DNA of 64,000 nt from contig CALYLX010000111.1 in assembly GCA_944990035.1 (NCBI GenBank), positions 1,054,001 to 1,118,000 of the forward strand. The letters run 5' to 3'. Both the position numbers and the translations under genes were made by a program. Below, in pieces: positions 23,574 to 33,707 of the stretch (its first letter is position 1; each line of letters opens with the position of its first letter). The stretch comes from Clitopilus passeckerianus. Its lineage: Eukaryota > Basidiomycota > Agaricomycetes > Agaricales > Entolomataceae. The notes beneath the pieces are model-generated. The model had not been told where the DNA came from, searched no databases, and saw only the letters and a program-made list of their open reading frames with translations.

Positions 23574-26500
23574 TCACAATACCACCAAATCACCCGTACA
23601 TGAGTGACACCAGAATACATGAGAATCGTCCAAGAATTGTGATCTACCTGGTCTCGAATGGAAATGGTCGTCTGGTGTACCGGGTCGTGAGTCGTCACCA
23701 ACTGGTGATAGTCCTCTTATAGAGCCGCGAGATGAAGGACGGGAAACAGTTGCCTCTGCCTCGCTATCTATACGAGCCTTGAGCATGCTCAAGCTCACAA
23801 GACGTTTGTGCTTAGTCTCTGCTGACATGTTCTGGTCAAAGATCGACCTTGCCAGAGGTGTTGTGCCGTTTGGACGTTGAGAGCTGACGGATGAACGGCG
23901 AAAGTCGTTTGCACGCAGCCTATTAGCGGGGGAGTAGGATCTTTGGCCTAGCCGAGAGCTTGGTCGTGATTTGAACTGTAGTAATTGGTCTTCGACTACG
24001 CCCAGCTGCTTTTGGAGAGCATGTGAGCGAGCATTGGCTTCGAAGACTTGGTTCTCCAAAGCCCTGATTTGGGACTCTGCTGCCGAGAGGTCAAGAGCAT
24101 GCTGTTGTCTTAGAGAACTAAGTAATTCTTCATCCAAAGATTGAGGATGACCTGTCCTAGTCGGCGACGCTGCCTCCTCCTTGAGGCGCTGTATCTCTTC
24201 ATTTCGTACGGCAAGATCTGCTCGAAGGGCCTCAATTTCGTCTTGGGAGTCACCAAGATGGAACTGGTTCTCCTCCTAAACTGGGGTGTTAGTGAGGTTT
24301 CTGTGGGTGGCCCGGAGGATGTACCTGTTCGCCACGAAGAGCCTCAATTTCTTGCTGGAGGCTAGCCAATTCTTGGGATTTTTGTTCCAGCAACGATGTT
24401 ATTTTTTGCAGGTCATCTGCGTGACGAGCAACATCCTTCTGTGAACCGGACCTGTCTGACTCAAGGGAGCGTAGACTGGTCTTGGCAGCGTCAAGCTCCT
24501 TCTGAAGTTCGATATGTGCCTTCTGCAGTTCAGACACGTCTTGGGTGGAAGAGGTCCGTTCCTTTTCATGGCGTGAGACGAGTTCCTGTGTCTTTGCCTC
24601 GAGGTCCTCGTGCTTCTGGGTGGCTTCGGATAATGCGGTCTCCAGATCGCTAATGACCTTTTCATTGTTCTTGAGATCGTTTCGGAGCTTACTGACTGTC
24701 TCCGTAAGCTCTAACTTCACTTCTGTCAGTTCAACGATCTTCGGGCGCATTTCATCGAGGGACTTCATGAGGCCTGTTCCCTCTGTCTGAAGCACCTTCT
24801 GTGTGTTTTCTGCCTCCTGGGTACGTTTGTTGGCCAGCTTCAGCTCGTTATTAGCGACCTGTAGCTGGCGGGAGCTCTGAGCAAGGTTGGCGGCGGCTTC
24901 AACAAGCTTCTCTTGCATTTCAGCCATAGAACCACGAAGGGATTCGGTTTCGCTGATGGAAGCTACCTTTTCTTGCGCCAGGGCATATCTGGCAGCCTCT
25001 GCGGTAGCGAGCTGCTCGTTGAGACCATCGTGAAGTTTTTGAAGTTCTGTAAGCTTTTCTTGAAGCTCTGCTGAGTTCAGCAAGACTTCAGCTCGCTTTC
25101 CTTCGATGTCGTCACGCTCTGTTTTGAGAGCTGAATGAGCCTACGAGCAAGTCAGCAAAAGGTACATTCTCCGCCACATTAGAGCGAACCTGCTTGAGCT
25201 TTGACAGCTGGAATTCGAGCTCGTCTGCACGATCTTGGGTATTCTTCAGCGAACTCTCAAGCCTCTCCACCGTATCATCGTTCTGAATACGTTCCTCAAG
25301 TTCGCGTACCCGTCTATGATGGCGCTCTGCTTCCTGTTTCGTGTGGTCCAACGAAGTCGTGGCGTTATGAAGTTCGTGTTCCTATAGACGACACGAGTTC
25401 AACAATTGGAGAGGAAGCAAACGAACCAATGAGCACCTTATCTCGAAGAGTGTCGGATAGCTCCTTCGATTTGCCTTGCTCTTCCTGAGCAAGCTTTTCG
25501 AACTTGGCTTTGTCCGCTTCAACTGCTTGAAGACGTTGTTCTAAAGCTTTTGCAGATCCTCGTTCGTTATCGAGTTCACTCTCAAGGGACTGTAACCCTG
25601 AAAGCGAGAGGATCAGAGAGGTCTGACCATGGAAGCAAAGTAATCTCTGACTGACGAGATTCAACCTGCTCCAATCGCTGCAATTCCTCTGCCAGGGAAG
25701 ACTTCTCTGAGACAAGCAAGGATATAGTTTGACGTTCATTCTCGAGTGCAGCGTCCGTGTCATTCTGCACTTGCTGTAGTTTCCCGTTGAGTTCGGTTAT
25801 GTCCCTCTCATGTTCTTGGATTCTTGATTGGGCCTCTCGCAATGCTGGGGATAAATATGGTCAAGAAGGCAGTAAAATAGACCTTTGTTAGGCTTACTTG
25901 ACTCCGAGCGTTTGACGGTGTCCTGTAGGGTTAAGTTACGGGCTTTGAACTCCTTCAATTCAACCTCAGTATTCGCAAGCTCTTTGACATCCGCTTGGAG
26001 GGCTGAGTTCTGCTTCTGCAATTCTCCTACTTCACTTCGTATCCCCGCAAGTTGCTTCGAATCTGTCTCGAGCGCTGCATTAAGCTTTCTCAAGGTATCC
26101 ACCTCCGTTTGCAGCGTGGTAAGCTGTTTCAGTTCCGCTTCCAAAGCTTCATATCGCTTCTTGAGGTTATGAAGTTCTTCCTGCAATTTGACATCGGCAG
26201 AGTTGGACTCCGAAGGAGAAGGGGCTGAGGCAGGTGGTTCGGAGACACCATTAGCAGGTGGTGGTGGTGAGGTCGGTTGTAGCGAAGGCGGTGATGATGT
26301 AGTCTCCGCTGGAGGCAACGAGGAGAGCCAAGAGGTGTCTGTACCGTCATCCTTAGCGAACCTAATTCAGAGATTTGGTGAGGGTACGCGTTCGCCGTGA
26401 CTAAGATACACATACACGTCGCTCAGGTCTCGAGACTCTTTCTGCACATGCTCCTTGGGCGCAGGAGAGGCTGTTCTGGACGGTACCTCGGTATCACCCA

Positions 26501-26654
26501 CTCCAGGGCTAGTTGCACCTGTCGCCGCCTTCTCGCGTTGCCGCTTCTTGAGCTAAGGGCAAATGTGTGTATAAGCCCAATTCAACCACTTTCAATCATA
26601 ACGCACCATGGCCTTAGCCCTGGCTGCCTTTGCTGCTCTATCGTCTTCCGGCAT
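23574..26654 (-). CDS. Golgin-like long coiled-coil protein
   Basis: ATG at 26654. The first exon encodes MPEDDRAAKAARAKAM, and the second LKKRQREKAATG, an N-terminal basic motif typical of cis-Golgi matrix golgins (GM130/Bug1-like). Splicing then joins ESRDLSDV to FAKDDGTDTSWLSSLPP using a perfect GTATGT donor. After a Pro/Ser linker nearly everything from 26.1 to 24 kb is heptad-repeat coiled coil (LKKRYEALEAELKQLTTLQT, EKSSLAEELQRLEQVESRQS, ELQKLHDGLNEQLATAEAAR). The C-terminus is Ser/Arg-rich, then FLDDSHVFWCHSCTGDLVVL with a stop at 23574. A competing splice removes that last segment (see findings). About 930 residues. Golgi location is inference from the N-terminal motif; another coiled-coil tether is possible. 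Confidence 0.78.
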
Positions 26655-27135
26655 TTCTGGAGGTGGAGGAAGTGAATGAACTCTCGGCTGTTACACGCCA
26701 AACACATCGTAGCCCCGATCATTAGGACTATACACGTGTCAACTCTCATGATCCTAGTTGGGATTCGACACCGAGAAAAATCCTGATTTATAGGCATGAC
26801 ATTCACGACATGGCCGCTAAATACGAGAGGAGGTAGAAAAATAAGAGACCAGGCAGGGAAGATGTAACATATGGACAAGAACAGGAAAACAGCTTAGTGA
26901 CCGGGTCGGATGCAACTGAAAAGGTGATAAATGACAGACTCTGGGCGTCCATGAGATGGTACCGCGGGTGAGAAGAAAAGTAAAAAGGTGATATGAGGGA
27001 TAACAGATAAACGACACCAGATTGCAGAAAGGAGAATAAGCGAACAAGTTGGCATTCGTTGTAAGAAAAGATGACGCCCTGTGCACAAGGTATATAAAAA
27101 CAGAGTAATGAATCCGCCACTTGGATTTTGATGGT
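26655..27135. other. Intergenic region between G-beta 3' end and golgin-like 5' end
   Basis: About 480 nt. Serves as 3' flank of the G-beta gene and promoter of the golgin-like gene. Several overlapping hydrophobic open frames on the minus strand (26803-27145) lack splice logic and are treated as noise. Confidence 0.5.
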
Positions 27136-28400
27136 TTAGGCCCACACCTGAGAAAATCGCGGTGAGTTGGTGGAGGGGCTATTCAAGGTATGCTACTTAC
27201 CCTTAGTGTGCTGTCCCAGCTGCCGGTGCAAAGGGCCATGCCATCTGTGCTGACACCCAAGCAACTCACTCTGTTTTCGTGTCCGGTGAGAACACCGACA
27301 CGCTCTCCTTTAAGTGTATCCCAGACGTTACAAGTCCAATCGTCGTAACCTCCAAACAAAATGCGTCCGGAAATGGAGAAGGCCACTGACGTGATACCAC
27401 AGAGGATGTTGTCGTGGGTGAATGTGTTCAATTCACGATCAGCGCGAATGTCAAATAGTCGGCAAGAGGCATCGTCCGAGCCAGTTGCAAAAGCATCACC
27501 GTTAGGGAAGAACCTGAAATATGCGTTAGACTCGGAGGAGAAAAATTCGGGTTGTTCGACGTACGACACCGCATTGATGTCAGATTCGTGACCTGTGAAA
27601 GTTTGGGTCGCTCGGCCGCTACGAATATCCCAGAGTTTTGCAGTGGCATCGCAAGCACCAGAAACAAACACATTTTGGTTCGGGCCAAGGGACAAGCTAA
27701 GGGAGGGATCTTAGTCATAGAGTCAGTATGCCAACAAGCGGTAAACGAACCTCATAACATCGCCAGTGTGGTCACTGAATTCTACGACCCTGACACCTGC
27801 TTCGATATCCCATAGCATGCAGGTCATGTCGCCAGAGCTGGTGACGATTTGTCGGTCGTTGAGGAAACGACAGCAGCTGAGGTAACCAGAGTGGGCACTG
27901 AGTTCGCGGGCTCCTCGTGCGCTAGTTCCGTCCTTATTATTAAGGTTGTAGATGGAACAGATATTGTCCAATCCACCGCAAGCGACATAGTTTCCAGATG
28001 GTGAGTAAGCGCAGGTCATGACCCAACTGGAGCGCAAGGGTATGGCATGGACCTTGTTGGTGGTATAAGCGTCCCAAACGATCAATTTTCCGTCTTGAGA
28101 AGCTGAAACTAAGTGTCTCCTGTCGGTAGCCCAATGCATGGCATAAATCTTTGCGAGGTGACCTCGCAATGCGCGTCTCGGGCGCATGACAATACGGGGG
28201 AGAGCATCAACTTCAGCGGCCATTGCACGCACTAGAACGGTGTTAGGAACGACATAATAATGATAGAAGGCATCCATTGATTACTTACAACTGGTATCAG
28301 CAGATGCTTCCTTCTTTGCGCGAATCTTTTCCTTCAAACTCTCAGCCTCCCGACGGGCGGCTGCGATCCTTTCCTGTATATCACTCTGATTTTGAGACAT
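27136..28400 (-). CDS. GPB1: Heterotrimeric G-protein beta subunit (WD40)
   Basis: Seven-bladed WD40 propeller that partners G-gamma and relays pheromone and nutrient signals at the plasma membrane. ATG at 28400. Exon 1 gives the coiled-coil N-terminus [20 protein letters not shown] and ends at an intron that joins ADTS to [16 protein letters not shown] repeats follow: [114 protein letters not shown] and TGSWDSTLR. The last intron splices STLR to VWA-stop (27136-27138), replacing the commoner KIWN end. About 350 residues, the standard G-beta length. Confidence 0.95.
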
Positions 28401-31202
28401 GGTTTGAGTTCGCTATGAGGCGAGAACTGCTGAGACTGAAGTTGGAGGTGAAAGAATATTCCGGTCAGGGACAAATTTCAGCAACACGTAAGTACAGACT
28501 GTTGAGTTATCCCGTGTTCGTGGGCAAGGAACTTGAAATTGAGGAGCCTCTAAGTCAATAAAGGCTTATACGAGCTAAGTATTAGTAGGAAAAGTGCCAA
28601 TGTCGCTACGAGCGATGGAGGGCAGGAGCGGAATGTCGTGTACGACGACGACGGGGTATTTGTTGGTGGGAAGGGAGTGTTTGGTGGGTGAACAGCCCAA
28701 TGCCCATCCACATTTGATGGGAATGATCTTGCCATTTGACACCCGCAAATTGCCGGGCTCATCATCTCACTGTTCCGTCGTCCCTTGCCCAACACATTTT
28801 GCAAAGTATCCTCTCAAAGCTACCAGGAAAGCTTCAAGCCAGCCAGCAATACTACCCAACACACCATTAAAGGAGGGCACTGCACATGCTGGCCGTCAAC
28901 AAAAATTTGCTCGGCCAGCGGAAAAGATGCGAACCAATTGATATGTTACCTTTTTCAAGCGACAGTACTTGATGCCATCTACCCCCTGTCGCAAATGCCA
29001 ACTGTCCAGACGGGCCTGTATTTGAAGACATTCGACGCTATCTTGGGGGTGAGCCGGCCTTTATTTTTGATAGAACCTTGGAGTCCTTCAGAGACCTGGA
29101 CCATGTACGTAGTTCCCCATTTACTCAAGCGCCAGGCTCTTGTTGGTGTTCCGAACGGCCTGGAAGCCCATCCCCTTTCTTCGGCGCGCAGGGCGACCTG
29201 ACAGCACATCTCCCTACTGCGATCCCAGTACACCTTTCCTTTTCTCACAGGACGAAGACTCAATCCTTACCTCGCAGTATTCTCCGGTACGAAGTCAATA
29301 TCAATATGGCCGTTGGTGGCCACATACTCGGATTCATCTCTACTGGAAGTGCCTGGCCTATGGATCGCCGAGGACTTGGAAATTAATTACCTGACCGCTT
29401 CATTTCGTGGAACGAGGTTTACTTGTGGGGGAGGATTCAATGGGCGACCAATGAAAAGACCAATGAAAGATCGTGTCATTGATGGTATATATGCCAGGAA
29501 CTAGTAGGCAATCCGCCTATGTTCCTTTCATGTATTCGAAGAATGCTGCAACCAGTTCCCTCTGATCTAGAAATACATGGCCGCCGGACTGTGCAAGCGG
29601 ACTTCTGGAGGCACGATTCAATGCTCGGGGTGAATTGAAACGAACTTTCCAATATTCAGTTGTTCAAGTGGCCTGTAAGTCATCTGTATTGAGGTATCCT
29701 TCCACTGCCGTAGACCGGAATCTACAGGTTTACCCCAATTGGCTATCATTGCCTTCGGTTTCCCTCTGGAAGCGGCGCTACGGGTGATGAAATTCCACTC
29801 AGCGCGTTAGACGGATGTCATTTGAAACCGCTCAGCTGGGAGCGAAATGAAGCGATGCCTGCACTGAAATCGAAAGCAATAGGCCCCGCCAAGGATGGGG
29901 GTCTGATCTCCTGCGGACTGCGCCCAAGGAGGATGGATGGATGCAGATCCCTCATATCTGGTGTGGTATGTGACACGCAAAAACTCGCTCTGCCAGTTTC
30001 AGGTTTCAACATGTTTCTTCACGTTTAAATCTCCTTCAGCCTTCCGCTTCGTGATCAGTACTAACCCCGATCACAGCAATAAATCGACCAAACTTACAAA
30101 TACCATCCGTTTACTCCTACACGAACCAGAGGTTCATTTAATAGCGGTCGCGTTTCAGTGCAATTAGAAAAAAAAAACAGCCTCTGTGATATCTAAAAGA
30201 TACCTCTTGTGTTTATGTCTTGGGCCTTTGGACCACGCCCCTGGGTCCTTCATCACGACGAAGACATGAGGCTACCATATCGTCATCCACGGTGTCATCC
30301 GATCATCGAATTGGGTGATTGCGATGGTGCGTCGTGAAAGTTTCCAGACTTCGTTCTACAAGGATAGATGCCTCACGAACAACTTGCGTTCCAGCAATTC
30401 AGGGGTTCAAGATGAGACGTGCCTGTGGGTTTTGGCCACTACAATTGGTGATTATATCAAAATGTAAAGCATTGCTGAATCCGCCCCACCCGATGAAACG
30501 GTGCTGGCGACGATCCAGAAACAAGTACCCGAGGGTGATGTCAAAATTGGCCGTTCTTTTACACGCCGCTACCTCCGCATTTGTCTTTTTCAATACCCTT
30601 TGACATATGCGCTAGTATTTGTGGAGTTGTCCCAAGATACCGGGTGATCTGCAAGTTTTCCATACAAAGTAACATGCCATTGCCGCCGCGCGAAAACTGT
30701 ACGTTCCTATTCGGTGCTGCGAGCGCTTAATCATGTTGGCCTTTCTTTTGTCGACATCCAAGGGGCTGGGAAGGACAAGACGCCGTGTGTCGTGGCCACG
30801 AGGAAAACACGGTGGCCCAATAGGCCTCTTTACTTACTCCCCGATTACACGCGCCTCAACAAAATCATGTTCAAAATGGTCTAGCTTGGGTAACACCGAC
30901 TGTCGACCTCGCTTCTCGCTAAGACTCTATAGGCAACGATGTTGGCCCACCTCACTCGTGGGCTGCGGTCAACACCCGATTTCATACTTCATACCTTTCC
31001 CTACGCAGTCTAATGCTAGTCAAGGTGCATTGACTCTCCTCCGAAAATGAAAGGCGGCCAATCGCTTACAAGATGAAGAGTTAGAAACGCAAGCGAGGCG
31101 TTTTGGAAGGCTCCAAAGGCAGCAGTGAAGACTGCTGGCCGAAAGGGCCTGGTTATTATAAGAAGGAGAGAGTTGGAATAGAGACATTCAATACGCCACA
31201 AA
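28401..31202. other. 2.8-kb gene-poor region
   Basis: Contains the G-beta promoter and the promoter of the first dsRBD gene. None of the open frames (all under about 140 codons) shows a domain or convincing splice sites. A short direct repeat, GACCAATGAAA twice, lies near 29446-29468. No transposon ends, terminal repeats or target-site duplications were recognised by eye. Confidence 0.5.
31154..31162 (+). promoter_or_regulatory. TATA-like element of first dsRBD gene
   Basis: TTATAAGAAGG begins about 45 nt upstream of the ATG at 31203, consistent with a very short 5' UTR. Confidence 0.4.
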
Positions 31203-31610
31203 ATGTCCAGAGGTAAGCAAGAGTTAAATCCTACGTATGCCAGCAACTCCCAGTGACATATTGGTCATCCAGCTGGTGCCGACGCTCTCAACAGATGTAA
31301 GTTTCTTCCTTTATTCATACAATTAGTTCGCTGCTTAAGCTCTTTGAACAGATCTACAAGAACATGGTATTCTAACCGCTCTGAGTTGGAAGGAGTCCAC
31401 CTCCGGTCCTAAATGTAGCCCCGTATGGACCATGGTTTGCAAAAGTCAGTACCACCCATATTTCAAGCTACAGATCCAACGGCACCTGACGCTCATCCTC
31501 TTTTTTCAGTAAACGGGGAAGAGCTCGGGAGAGCCACTGGTTCACACAAGCATATGGCACGGGATAGCGCTGCTAACCAGGCACTCGCCATGTTGGTGGC
31601 TGAAAAATAA
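31203..31610 (+). CDS. Mini double-stranded-RNA-binding-domain protein 1 (75 aa)
   Basis: Four exons: 31203-31212, 31273-31296, 31352-31444 and 31510-31610, all with GT-AG introns of 55-65 nt and kept frame. The 75-residue product is one dsRBD and almost nothing else. Helix 1 is GADALNRYLQEHGILTAL, the strands run SWKESTSG and CSPVWTMVCKINGEELGRA, and helix 2 is SHKHMARDSAANQALAMLV, ending AEK. The GxxTGxxKxxARxxAA pattern matches the RNA-contacting end of dsRBDs (G-x-G-x-(S/N)-K-K-x-A-K-x-x-A-A). No second domain, signal or membrane segment. It could act as a stand-alone dsRNA binder or as a dimerising partner of a Dicer-type enzyme; both are inference. A related gene lies 0.8 kb downstream. 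Confidence 0.82.
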
Positions 31611-32411
31611 TTCGATCACCTACTGGCCTTTCCGAGTTCGGCGGACATTCAGTTCCTTTCTCATCTTTTCTGGAGTCAGCCTGGAGCTCTCACCTACTTG
31701 TCACGCCTTCTACGTGTATCTTCGTTTAATTTATCTAATTTTACTGGTCCTTTTTTGTCTGCATCTGCACTAGCTGGCGCTCCGCTTGAAGCCTCTCCAG
31801 CTCACCATCCCGATACACTGAAACGGCCTGAAGCAAATTCTTAGTCCCAACGGCCTCTCGCCTGCGCCGAACAGGTAGCTCTGGGACGGTACAGCTCTTT
31901 GTGGATAAGGGGGGCACCATAGTTGGCGCATCTGTATTCCGTGATCGACATCTACAAGATCATGACAGCTTCCAGACCACTACACTTATCTCCGTCTTGA
32001 TATGTTCGAGGGATGCAACAAGTCCGTTGTATGCGGGGGCGTTTGATCACTATCGATTACTACTGCCAGTGAGCGGTTCAACGGAAAGTTGCCGAGACTA
32101 TGGCGTTTATTATTCGATCCCGCAGAGAAACGGCCTGTGACGCCTCTGACATCCCTTTTCTCAAGTGAGTAACCCGATGCGTCATGAAAGTGATTTGGAG
32201 AGTGTATTACCTCTTCGGAAGCCGCACCGGACTTCATTGTTTTGCCCTTAGTATGCATTGCCAGACAACTGGAATTTGGGAGCTGCCGTGTCTGATTTTT
32301 GACAGGTTGAGCATCACTTGAGGAGATTGAGAAGTACAAAAGGGGCCCTCTTCCGGTAAGAAATCTCATTACTATCCTATCCAAGCAAAACCACCTCGAC
32401 TGCCTTGCACC
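31611..32411. other. Spacer between the two dsRBD genes
   Basis: Contains candidate minus-strand exons (separate entry) and the promoter of the second dsRBD gene, with a TACAAAAGG TATA-like stretch near 32334. Confidence 0.45.
31743..32250 (-). other. Unresolved minus-strand coding segments (small gene or pseudogene)
   Basis: The 3' end reads well as protein: PTMVPPLSTKSCTVPELPV followed by RRRREAVGTKNLLQAVSVYR and DGELERLQAERQLVQMQTKK, with a stop TAA at 31743-31745. A GTGTAG-to-ATACAG intron of about 53 nt joins it in frame to an upstream segment containing NGLVASLEHIKTEI. Further upstream, MKSGAASEE can be spliced to AVSLRDRIINAIVSATF. However, the NGLVAS segment is preceded in frame by TAG and TGA with no usable acceptor, so I could not build one intact model. 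Either an exon is misread by eye or the gene is broken. No family recognised. Confidence 0.35.
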
Positions 32412-32867
32412 ATGACAGACTCCGGAAAGAGTGAGTGTTGAGAGCGTGGTCGGATAAATATGCCAGTTGACATCGTGAACCCAGACTATGTCACTGCCCT
32501 CCATAACTGTAAGCCTACTTTCTACTCACTTGGAACGTTTCCAAACACCTTCATTAGATTTTGCGAAGGGGGAGGGTCTGAGCACAGATTCTATCAGTTA
32601 TTCAGCTCAATCCTCTGGTCCCTCAAATGCTGCTGTTTGGACAACAGTATGCAAAGGTTCGAACATTTATTACGCACCAGGTTAAACCGCTCACAGAGGC
32701 CTCACAGTTGACGGCCAAATTCAAGGCATCGGCGAAGCGGCCAACAAAGCGGATGCGAAACAGATTGCTGCTAAAGCTGCTTATCAGGTACGAGTAAGCT
32801 GGATTATACCACGTTTGACAGACGTTTATATTGTGCGAAAATTTAGAAGATCGTAGGAGGTCTCTGA
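32412..32867 (+). CDS. Mini double-stranded-RNA-binding-domain protein 2 (80 aa)
   Basis: ATG at 32412 and stop TGA at 32865-32867, with five exons and four short introns. Spliced product: MTDSGKNYVTALHNYFAKGE, then SISYSAQSSGPS, AAVWTTVCKVDGQIQGIGEA, ANKADAKQIAAKAAYQKIV and GGL. It has the same architecture as mini-dsRBD protein 1: helix 1 (NYVTALHNYFAK), the W-x-x-x-x-x-V-(D/N)-G strand turn, and the GxAxNKxxAKxxAAxxA helix 2. The position and phase of the intron inside VCK|(I/V)(N/D)G are identical in both genes (phase 1), which argues for descent by tandem duplication. No other domain. Confidence 0.82.
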
Positions 32868-33225
32868 ATGGGACAATCGGGATTTTCTAACCAGGTCATG
32901 CCGAAGGCCTCCTTGACTTGAGTCGGGATATCAGGAACCTCTCTGGGCCTGGTAGCGATTCTTCTGTCGATCTACCGCATTCATGATTATCAGATATGTA
33001 TACAATCTAATATAATAATTTTCAGTGACATGTCAGACCTCTGTCAGTGTCCCAGCCATGTGCCCGCGCTGTAGTGTTGTTGAGTTCTTTGAGGAGTAAA
33101 AGCCATTCAAAATTCGGTCGTCCCATCATCGCGGAGTGCAAACATATCAGAGGGTCACGCTGTTTGGTTGAGTTAGCCATGCATGATGGAAAGGTGGTCT
33201 GTCATACTTTCAGACTCGAGCAACG
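32868..33225. other. Short intergenic region
   Basis: 3' flank of the second dsRBD gene and promoter of the 69-aa gene. Nothing else seen. Confidence 0.5.
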
Positions 33226-33549
33226 ATGAGCTCTCGTCGAATCTTCCCGTTAGCTGTGGCAGCATTCACAGGTAAGTTATGTGTGCGAGAGAAAAAGTGT
33301 CTTAGCTCATCAACATTTCTGGAGGGGTGGTGTCCGGCATCTATATATTTCAGCCTATAATCCAGTCCAAACTGGTCACGTCAAAACAGTGCGTGACAAT
33401 GTCGTTTTTGGCTAGCCAATCACAGCTAGACTCAGCTTCACTATCACAGAAATCAAGATAGCACGAATCTGGCTCCAAATTCGAAAGCTTCGGAATCATC
33501 GCCTCAAAACAACAGACATGTCGCAGCCGATAAAGACATCAATAAATGA
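33226..33549 (+). CDS. 69-aa single-helix membrane protein, probably mitochondrial
   Basis: Three exons found by following splice sites. ATG 33226 to a GTAAGT donor gives MSSRRIFPLAVAAFTG. After an intron ending in CTGGAG comes VVSGIYIFQPIIQSKLVTSK. A GTGCGT donor and CTATCACAG acceptor lead to QNQDSTNLAPNSKASESS and the tail AADKDINK, stop TGA 33547-33549. All junctions are GT-AG and in phase. The Arg-Arg start followed by one hydrophobic helix (IFPLAVAAFTGVVSGIYIF) and a polar tail is the layout of small mitochondrial inner-membrane proteins in fungi (assembly factors, Ecm19-like). The specific family is not identified. It is convergent with SAD1. Confidence 0.6.
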
Positions 33550-33707
33550 CATGGCTCTTCTGATTCGACTCTAGAGGGATTACATATCGGACTCTCTGGT
33601 CAGGGCTTGAGGATGGAGGAGAGCTATGTAGCTTTGTCAATTTGCTAGCAACGGGCGGGGACCTACTGCGTACCTGTGCCAATACACAGATGTCTAGATC
33701 TCCCAAA

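Noticed and set aside
26803..27145. Several overlapping hydrophobic minus-strand frames
   Set aside because: They lie in different frames of the same T/C-rich spacer after the G-beta stop codon and share no splice logic.
29078..29140. Possible third dsRBD remnant (SPSETWTMYV resembles the VWTMVCK strand of mini-dsRBD 1)
   Set aside because: No helix 1 or helix 2 could be found on either side, so the likeness is probably chance.
29440..29470. Direct repeat GACCAATGAAA x2
   Set aside because: Only two short copies; too little to call a repeat element or target-site duplication.
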